Assembly: GCA_900543345.1 (NCBI GenBank)
Contig: UQRJ01000069.1
Location: 1-11,282 of the forward strand
DNA: 11,282 nucleotides
Direction of reading: 5' to 3'
Origin: an uncultured Sporolactobacillus sp.
Lineage (GTDB): Bacteria > Bacillota > Bacilli > Bacillales > Sporolactobacillaceae
This document shows positions 5,991 through 11,282 of this stretch, piece by piece. Made by a program: the position numbers and the translations under genes. The notes under the pieces are model-generated. The model was not told where the DNA came from, searched no databases, and worked only from the letters and a program-made list of their open reading frames with translations. Position 1 is the stretch's first letter, and each line of letters starts with the position of its first letter.

Positions 5991-6179
5991 AAATGCTGTC
6001 GCTTGCCGGACATTTCCCGGGAAATTTAACGATCGACCGGATAAGGCGACAGATTAATCATCTAATAAGCGAAGCGATGAGTGCCATAGCGGGAAACGGA
6101 TGTCGTCGGTATAGCTCCGCTCGTTTAACCGGACAGTGGCATCCGCCTTTTTTAAATCTCAGACTGAAGGTGAACCAGT
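5991..6179 (+). promoter_or_regulatory. Structured leader of kimA, possible attenuator
   Basis: 189 nt between the EamA gene and kimA with more structure than a simple gap. CTGTCGC (5996-6002) pairs with GCGACAG (6046-6052), continued by CCGG (6006-6009) with CCGG (6037-6040). Inside lies a 14-bp perfect palindrome ATTTCCCGGGAAAT (6012-6025). A terminator-like hairpin follows at 6097-6153. kimA homologues are often controlled by c-di-AMP (ydaO) riboswitches, but the conserved ydaO blocks (such as the GUCAGCUAACCUCG segment) are not seen here. Whether this is an unusual riboswitch or just the terminator of the preceding gene is open. No clear promoter was found in the gap. Confidence 0.45.
6097..6153 (+). 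terminator. Terminator-like hairpin upstream of kimA
   Basis: CGGATGTCGT (6097-6106) pairs with GTGGCATCCG (6136-6145), ten pairs with three G-U, followed by CC and six T (6148-6153). It ends 26 nt before the kimA ATG. It could end the transporter transcript or act as an attenuator for kimA. CCGGACA occurs both in its 3' side (6129-6135) and at 6006-6012, so the upstream copy might compete for the left arm. Confidence 0.65.
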
Positions 6180-8012
6180 ATGTTTTCCAAAATAAAACGG
6201 CTGCTAATCGGCAGGCCATTGAAGTCGGATGAAATGCATACTCAGAAGTTGAACAAGCTGAAGGGTCTAGCCGTACTCTCTTCGGATGCACTGTCTTCGG
6301 TGGCCTACGGGCCGGAACAGATTCTGATCGTATTGGTTACGGCCGGCAGTATGGCGCTGTGGTACGCCCTGCCGATTTCAGTAGCCATCTTGGTATTATT
6401 GATTGCACTGGTACTGTCGTATCGGCAAATCATTTACGCTTATCCACGGGGCGGCGGCGCTTATATGGTCGCTAAAGAGAATCTGGGCGTGAATTTCGGC
6501 CTGACTGCCGGTGGATCGCTGCTCGTCGATTATGTTCTGACGGTGGCCGTCAGTGTGTCGGCAGGCACGGAAGCCATCACCTCGGCGGTTCCTGCGCTGC
6601 ATGCGCATCATGTGCTCGTGGCGGTGCTGATCGTGGTCGCCATTACGATTCTGAACCTGCGCGGGATTACCGACTCGGCTACCTTGTTGTCGTACCCCGT
6701 TTATTTTTTTGTGATTACGATGTTTATCGTTATTGCGGCGGGGCTATTCGGCGCGCTGACCGGGCGGATCGCACCGATGCATACGCACGCGGCGATCGGT
6801 ACGCCAGTCGCCGGTGTCGGGTTGTTCTTCTTGCTTCGTGCTTTTTCATCCGGCTGTTCGGCGTTAACCGGTGTTGAGGCGATTTCTAATGCCGTCCCGA
6901 GTTTTAAGGAACCGGCGCCGAGAAATGCGGCTAGAACACTGTTGATGATGGGCGGCATTCTGGCAACGCTCCTTGCCGGCATTGTCCTTTCGTCCTATTG
7001 GTATGGCATTAGTCCGTCATCTGAACAAACGGTGCTTTCACAACTGGCCAGTACGTTGTTCGGACGGGGGGCTTTCTACTATCTTATTCAGGCGGCTACC
7101 GCTTTAATCCTTGTACTGGCCGCCAACACCGGCTATTCTGCTTTTCCGATGCTCGCCTATAACATGGCGAACGATAAGTTTATGCCGCGTCCCTTTAAAG
7201 TCAGGGGCGACCGGCTCGGCTATTCGAATGGCATCATTACCTTGGGTTTGTTGTCCATTTTAATGATTATTCTGTTTCAAGGAACGACGGCAAACTTGAT
7301 CCCGCTGTATGCGGTCGGCGTCTTCATTCCCTTCTCTTTGTCGCAGACCGGAATGATCGTTCACTGGCTGAAAAGTAAACCGGACGGATGGGTCTCGAAA
7401 TTGGCGACGAATATTGTCGGCGCGATCATCTGTTATTTGATACTGGCCATCTTCTTTGTTACGAAAATGACGCAGGTGTGGCCGGTGTTCATCTTTATTC
7501 CGGTCGTCGTGGTGATGTTTCATAAAATCCATCGGCACTATGTACTTGTCGCCGAACAGTTGCGCGTCGACTTGAACGTGCCGGTCCGCTCGATTCAGTC
7601 AACGGATAATATCATCATCGTTCCGGTCGCCGGCATTACGAAAGTCGTCGAACAGTCACTGACTTATGCGCGCTCGCTGTCGAATAATGTCATTGCCGTT
7701 TATGTCGGCAGCAGCCCCGAGGCTGTCCAGAAAATGGAACGGGAATGGGCACAATGGCATACTGGAATTCGCCTGGTGGCACTGCACTCGATGTATCGGA
7801 GTATTGTCAATCCATTGGAGCGATTTGTCCGCAAACTGGAACATCGAGCCAATCAAACCGGAGCGACCGTCACGGTGGTCTTCCCACAGTTTTATACCAA
7901 AAAATGGTGGCAAAGTTTGCTGCATAATCAATCGGGTGTGCTAATCAAGACCGATTTGCTGCTTCATACCGATGTGGTCATCGCGACCGTTCCTTATCAT
8001 TTTTCCAAATAA
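6180..8012 (+). CDS. kimA: KimA-type high-affinity potassium importer (APC superfamily)
   Basis: Membrane potassium:proton symporter of the KUP/APC type, 610 aa against 607 in B. subtilis KimA (formerly YdaO). From the N-terminus the wording matches that protein closely: IKRLLIGRPLKS, LSSDALSSVAYGPEQILI, LSYRQIIYAYPRGGGAY, GGSLLVDYVLTVAVSVSAGT, AFSSGCSALTGVEAISNAVP, VLAANTGYSAFPMLAYN and LIPLYAVGVFIPFSLSQTGM. About 12 membrane segments span residues 30-455. A soluble cytoplasmic domain follows (about 460-610), the part that binds c-di-AMP in KimA and shuts the transporter. The start is ATG at 6180 behind GAAGGTG (6166-6172). The gene looks intact. Its RNA leader holds a terminator-like hairpin, so both RNA-level and protein-level control are possible. 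Confidence 0.94.
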   Translation: MFSKIKRLLIGRPLKSDEMHTQKLNKLKGLAVLSSDALSSVAYGPEQILIVLVTAGSMALWYALPISVAILVLLIALVLSYRQIIYAYPRGGGAYMVAKENLGVNFGLTAGGSLLVDYVLTVAVSVSAGTEAITSAVPALHAHHVLVAVLIVVAITILNLRGITDSATLLSYPVYFFVITMFIVIAAGLFGALTGRIAPMHTHAAIGTPVAGVGLFFLLRAFSSGCSALTGVEAISNAVPSFKEPAPRNAARTLLMMGGILATLLAGIVLSSYWYGISPSSEQTVLSQLASTLFGRGAFYYLIQAATALILVLAANTGYSAFPMLAYNMANDKFMPRPFKVRGDRLGYSNGIITLGLLSILMIILFQGTTANLIPLYAVGVFIPFSLSQTGMIVHWLKSKPDGWVSKLATNIVGAIICYLILAIFFVTKMTQVWPVFIFIPVVVVMFHKIHRHYVLVAEQLRVDLNVPVRSIQSTDNIIIVPVAGITKVVEQSLTYARSLSNNVIAVYVGSSPEAVQKMEREWAQWHTGIRLVALHSMYRSIVNPLERFVRKLEHRANQTGATVTVVFPQFYTKKWWQSLLHNQSGVLIKTDLLLHTDVVIATVPYHFSK

Positions 8013-8252
8013 TGGGTAAAACGGTTGGACCGGCCCGAATCGATGATTTTACGGCAAACGTTGCTTAAAATTGTACCCCCGCGTGCCGGCGCGGATCATG
8101 TTGCCTGTTATCGTTACCGCATCAGTGCTGCGCGTCGTGCCGGCTTGCCAGGCGCTTTCGCCGTTGTTCGGTCTGCCGGCTGCGCGCCGGCCGCAATGAC
8201 AAAAAGCGCCGGGTTGATCATGTCCGCCCGATCCATAACACGTCAATTGTTG
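8013..8252 (+). other. GC-rich gap after kimA, no convincing gene
   Basis: About 240 bp before the terminator at 8253. Short frames are open on both strands, but none has a good ribosome-binding site, the plus-strand one runs through the terminator, and none reads like a known protein. TGCCGGC occurs three times (8084, 8138, 8174), and GCCGGC-N5-GCCGGC (8175-8191) is a compact hairpin without a T-run. It could be a long 3' untranslated region of kimA, an undetected small RNA ending at the terminator, or gene remains. Confidence 0.4.
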
Positions 8253-8276
8253 CTCCCTTTGCCGAGGGAGTTTTTT
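8253..8276 (+). terminator. Intrinsic terminator
   Basis: CTCCCT (8253-8258), a six-base loop, AGGGAG (8265-8270) and six T (8271-8276). This is a textbook rho-independent terminator on the plus strand. It lies 240 bp after the kimA stop, so it closes either a long kimA 3' end or an unseen small transcript, and it insulates the export operon from upstream read-through. Confidence 0.9.
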
Positions 8277-8311
8277 GTTAATCAAATTTTAAGCTTGCTC
8301 ACTTAAACTAA

Positions 8312-8330
8312 ATGCTGTGAAAAACAGCAT
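8312..8330 (+). promoter_or_regulatory. Hairpin or operator in front of the export operon
   Basis: Perfect inverted repeat ATGCTGT-GAAAA-ACAGCAT, 7 bp, placed 10 bp before the AGGGAG ribosome-binding site (8341-8346) of the adaptor gene. It has no T-run after it, so it is not a terminator. It may be a repressor site or a leader hairpin. TAAACT at 8304-8309 is a possible -10 just upstream, but no matching -35 was found. Confidence 0.5.
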
Positions 8331-8354
8331 GCATCAGCGAAGGGAGCAATAATC

Positions 8355-9389
8355 ATGAGGAAATTATGGATCATTCTGCTTGTGGTGATTCTGGCAGCGG
8401 CGGGGGGCTTGACGTGGTTTTTGACCCGGGACCGTTCCGCTTCCGCCCAGGTGCTTTATACGACGACGACGGTACGCAAAGGAACGATTTCTTCGGATGT
8501 CAACGGATCCGGCCAACTAAAAGCGGCCGTCGATGAGGATATTGTTGCCGATGCGGACGATGCGTCGAAAACAATCGATACGGTGAAGGTGTCGGCAGAC
8601 GATACAGTGGATAAAGGGGATACGCTGCTGACCTTCACCGACGGCAGCACACTGACCGCGCCGCATGACGGAACGATCACCAAAGTCAATGTGTACGAAG
8701 GCGACCGCATCACGGCCGGCCGGGCACTGATGCATTTAACAAATTATGCCGATCTGAATGCCGTGATCCAAATTGATGAACTGGATATTACGAAAGTTAA
8801 GAAGGGACAAAACGTCTCGATCGATATCAGTGCGTACCCGAATAAAACATTTTCCGGCAAAGTCACGTCGATTGCGCAAACCGGCACCAATACGAACGGC
8901 GTTTCAACGTTCGATGTCACCGTCCATCTCAGCAAATCTTCGGGGCTTAAACCGGGAATGACTGCCAACGCCAATATTATTCTGCAAAAAAAGAGCAATG
9001 TGCTCTACTTGCCTTCCGGAGCTGTTCATCAATCGGGTAATCGCTATTATGTCTATTTATCGTCGGGAACGTCGGCATCCAGCGAAGAACGAAACGGATT
9101 CGCCGGCAATACAGGCATGGGGATGGATCAGAAGCGCGGCCGGACGGTCGAAGTCAAAACCGGCATGCATAACGACGAGTCGATTGAAATCACTTCCGGC
9201 CTGAAAGAAGGGCAATCCGTCCAGGTTGCAGCGATCAGCCGCCGAAGCAGTACGAGCGGGTCGCAGAGTCAAAGCGGCAGCCAGAGCGGTCAAATGATGG
9301 GGCCCAGCGGCAGCGGCGGCCAGGGAATTGGCGGTCAGGGATTTCGCCGGCAGTTCAATAATGGCGGCGGAGGTGGGAACAATCAATGA
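8355..9389 (+). CDS. HlyD/MacA-family adaptor of an ABC exporter, YknX-like
   Basis: Membrane-anchored extracellular adaptor, 344 aa, that works with the ATPase and permease encoded next. One N-terminal membrane segment (about 4-24) is followed by an extracellular chain. The barrel-sandwich (lipoyl-like) halves are VKVSADDTVDKGDTLL (77-92) and APHDGTITKVNVYEGDRI (102-119). Only about nine residues join them, so the usual coiled-coil hairpin is absent. A beta-barrel follows (about 132-212, with LKPGMTANANI), then a membrane-proximal part ending near 292. The last ~48 residues (297-344) are a Ser/Gln/Gly tail ending in five glycines and NNQ. The start is ATG at 8355 behind AGGGAG. The stop overlaps the next start as ATGA, indicating translational coupling. 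Confidence 0.9.
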   Translation: MRKLWIILLVVILAAAGGLTWFLTRDRSASAQVLYTTTTVRKGTISSDVNGSGQLKAAVDEDIVADADDASKTIDTVKVSADDTVDKGDTLLTFTDGSTLTAPHDGTITKVNVYEGDRITAGRALMHLTNYADLNAVIQIDELDITKVKKGQNVSIDISAYPNKTFSGKVTSIAQTGTNTNGVSTFDVTVHLSKSSGLKPGMTANANIILQKKSNVLYLPSGAVHQSGNRYYVYLSSGTSASSEERNGFAGNTGMGMDQKRGRTVEVKTGMHNDESIEITSGLKEGQSVQVAAISRRSSTSGSQSQSGSQSGQMMGPSGSGGQGIGGQGFRRQFNNGGGGGNNQ

Positions 9390-10072
9390 CGGAGCCGATG
9401 ATCATTATTCGCAACGTTGAAAAGCACTATAAAATGGGCGAGAGCACTGTGCATGCACTGGACCGGATCAACCTGACCATCGACGATGGTGATTTCGTAT
9501 CGATCGTCGGCCCTTCCGGATCGGGGAAATCGACGCTGATGAATATGATCGGCTGCCTCGATCATCCGGACACCGGCGAATATATTCTCGACGGTCAGCA
9601 CATTGATCGATTGAAGGACCGCGAACTGGCGACAATCCGCAACCGGAAAATCGGTTTTATTTTTCAAAATTTTAATCTGCTTGGAAAAACGACAGCACTG
9701 GAAAATGTCGAAATGCCGCTGCTGTATCGCGGCACTCGTGCCAAAGAACGGCATAGCCAGGCCCTGAAGTGTCTGCGTCAGGTCGGATTGGCCGATTGGG
9801 CCGCCCATCTGCCAAACCAGTTATCCGGCGGCCAGCAGCAACGTGTAGCGATTGCCAGAGCGCTGTGCGGCGAACCACAAATCCTGCTGGCCGACGAACC
9901 GACCGGCGCACTGGACAGCCGAACGAGCGAGGAGATCATTAATCTGCTTGCCGAGCTGAACAAGCAAGGGCGGACGATCATTCTGATTACGCATGATTTG
10001 CAGGTGGCCCGACGTGCCGAGCGGACGGTCAGTATCCGGGACGGACGGCTGCTGGAAGGGGAGCATGTCTAA
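9386..10072 (+). CDS. ABC transporter ATPase, MacB/LolD/YknY type
   Basis: Nucleotide-binding subunit, 228 aa, of the three-part exporter. All motifs are present: Walker A GPSGSGKST (42-50), Q-loop Gln94 in FIFQNFNLL, signature LSGGQQQR (146-153), Walker B ILLADEP (166-172) followed by the D-loop ALDS, and switch His203 in ITHD. FQNFNLLGKTTALENVEMPLLY is the wording of the MacB/LolD/YknY subfamily that pairs with FtsX-domain permeases. The start is ATG at 9386, overlapping the adaptor stop by 4 nt. Its GGAGG ribosome-binding site lies in the glycine codons that end the adaptor gene. The next gene overlaps by one base (TAATG). Confidence 0.96.
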   Translation: MTEPMIIIRNVEKHYKMGESTVHALDRINLTIDDGDFVSIVGPSGSGKSTLMNMIGCLDHPDTGEYILDGQHIDRLKDRELATIRNRKIGFIFQNFNLLGKTTALENVEMPLLYRGTRAKERHSQALKCLRQVGLADWAAHLPNQLSGGQQQRVAIARALCGEPQILLADEPTGALDSRTSEEIINLLAELNKQGRTIILITHDLQVARRAERTVSIRDGRLLEGEHV

Positions 10073-11233
10073 TGAATCTGTGGACCTTGCTGAAGACGGC
10101 ATTTCGTAACATTCGCGCTAATAAGACGCGGACATTTCTGACGATGCTTGGCATTGTGATCGGCGTTTCATCGGTGATCGCACTGCTGGCTATTGGGCAA
10201 GGATCAAGCAAATCCGTTGCTCAGAGCATCAACAGTCTGGGAACGAATCTGATTACCGTCAATATTACCAATACCGATACTCACTTTACACAGGATCAAT
10301 TGAAACAGGTCGGCGACGTCTACGGTGTCAAGTCCGTCGCCCCCGTACTCAGCGGCCGGCTCACAATGCAAAACGGCTCCGAATCGACAACGGTCAGTGT
10401 CACCGGTACGACGGCTCCCTATCTGAATATGCGTAAATTAACCGTCATGGAAGGTCGCTTCATCACCGGAATGGATGAAAAATATCGGTTGAAAAATGTC
10501 GTTCTCGGCAGTGAGACGGCTTCGACGTTGTTTAATAACGCGAATCCCGTCGGCAAAACCGTCTTGATCGACGGTCAGCGTTATCACGTCGTCGGTGTGC
10601 TGAACAGTAAAGGCGGATCGATGGGCGTCAGCAGTGACGATGCGGCTTATATTGCTTTCTCCGCAGCACAGCGTCTGCAAAAAACGACCTATATCACGCA
10701 ATTCTATGCTCAGGCCGACAGCCAGACTGCCGTTAATTGGGCGGTAAACGGCATTTCGCGATTGCTCGGACAGATCTACAGCAGTTCCGACGACTACAGC
10801 GTGGCTAATCAACAGGACGTTCTGGACGCCATGAGTTCGGTGACCGGGACACTGACAATGCTGCTCGCGGGCATCGCCGGCATTTCCCTGCTGGTCGGCG
10901 GCATCGGCATCATGAACATCATGCTCGTATCCGTAACGGAGCGCACACGGGAAATCGGTATCCGCAAGGCAATCGGCGCTCGGAATCGTGATATCCTGCT
11001 TCAGTTTCTGATTGAAGCGGCCGTGCTCAGTATGCTCGGCGGGCTGATCGGTGTCGCACTCGGCATGTTGGCTGCCCAAATTTATGCTTCAGTGACCGGC
11101 ACTCAGGCGGTCTATTCATTGGCCGTCATGATATTTGCCTTCCTGTTTTCCGCGATTGTCGGTATCATCTTCGGTGTTTTCCCGGCCTATAAGGCGTCAA
11201 AGATGAAGCCAATTGACGCGCTGCGCAGCGAAT
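10072..11233 (+). CDS. FtsX-domain ABC permease, MacB/YknZ type, 3' end cut
   Basis: Membrane subunit of the exporter, 387 codons visible. The first membrane segment (about 21-43, FLTMLGIVIGVSSVIALLAIG) is followed by a large extracellular MacB core domain (about 44-255). Three more segments form the FtsX domain (about 258-283, 313-338 and 347-370), with the conserved cytoplasmic loop RTREIGIRKAIGAR (290-303). The last genomic residues, KASKMKPIDALRSE, are where family members of about 397 aa end, so only a few residues are missing. From 11234 the frame continues into adapter and would give a false tail (VSYTHLRAHET). The family exports antimicrobial peptides, toxins or macrolide-like compounds. 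B. subtilis YknWXYZ protects against the SDP killing factor, but the substrate here is unknown. Confidence 0.93.
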
Positions 11234-11282
11234 CTGTCTCTTATACACATCTCCGAGCCCACGAGACCCTAAGACATCTCGT
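11234..11282. other. Nextera sequencing adapter with i7 index (artefact)
   Basis: Reverse complement of the block at the left end. Mosaic end CTGTCTCTTATACACATCT (11234-11252), read-2 extension (11253-11267), index CCTAAGAC (11268-11275), and P7 start ATCTCGT (11276-11282). Both contig ends carry the same i7-side adapter, as expected when untrimmed read-1 read-through was assembled. It creates an artificial open tail on the permease gene. Confidence 0.98.

Noticed and set aside
5991..6179. Canonical ydaO-class c-di-AMP riboswitch before kimA
   Set aside because: Expected from gene context, but the conserved sequence blocks of that class are not present in the gap.
8025..8306. Small plus-strand gene of 93 codons after kimA
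   Set aside because: No ribosome-binding site, the frame runs through a strong terminator, the composition is Arg/Ala-rich as expected for GC-rich noise, and it has no recognisable motif.
10438..11079. Long minus-strand frame (213 codons) opposite the permease
   Set aside because: Shadow of the permease coding frame. The protein is His/Asp/Gln-rich without domains, and the sense strand encodes a clear FtsX-domain protein.
48..11233. CRISPR array, insertion sequence, tRNA or rRNA genes
   Set aside because: No regularly spaced direct repeats, transposase motifs, or recognisable tRNA/rRNA sequence were seen. The only transposon-like ends are the adapter mosaic ends.

Overview
This is an 11.3-kb contig from a Gram-positive bacterium, most likely a Bacillales Firmicute of roughly 50% G+C. 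The evidence is strong AGGAGG-type ribosome-binding sites, TTG and GTG starts, consensus sigma-A promoters, a YwnA/YwnB-like pair, a KimA potassium importer, a YknXYZ-like export operon and a tryptophan leader of the TRAP type. A genus cannot be assigned; a Sporolactobacillus-like organism is only a guess. The outermost bases (1-47 and 11234-11282) are untrimmed Illumina Nextera adapter with an i7 index, so real genome covers only 48-11233 and both end genes are cut artificially.

Left part, all on the minus strand: the first 42 codons of a YwnB-like NAD(P)-binding protein (48-173), preceded by a ywnA-type Rrf2 regulator (401-814). Each gene has the same candidate operator upstream, CTGTAA-N9-TTACA(G/T). 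Further right are rpiA (ribose-5-phosphate isomerase A) with its own promoter, then a cytosolic glycerophosphodiester phosphodiesterase that ends in a clear terminator, then a stand-alone TrpE-TrpG fusion (anthranilate synthase, 736 aa).

The most interesting element is the roughly 155-nt leader of trpEG (4759-4914). It has a consensus promoter, a 5' stem-loop, eight NAG triplets (six GAG, one UAG, one AAG) at an exact 5-nt period, and a 12-bp hairpin that buries the AGGAGG ribosome-binding site. The left arm of that hairpin can instead pair with part of the triplet array. This is the layout of a TRAP-controlled switch that hides the ribosome-binding site when tryptophan is plentiful.

Right part, plus strand: an EamA-family transporter divergent from trpEG, a structured leader with a terminator-like hairpin ahead of kimA (c-di-AMP-controlled family of potassium importers), a 340-bp gap without a convincing gene but with a terminator, and a tightly coupled three-gene export operon. 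That operon encodes a HlyD/MacA-like adaptor, a MacB/LolD-type ATPase and a FtsX-domain permease. The stop and start codons overlap at both junctions, and the permease is cut by the adapter only a few residues before its expected end.
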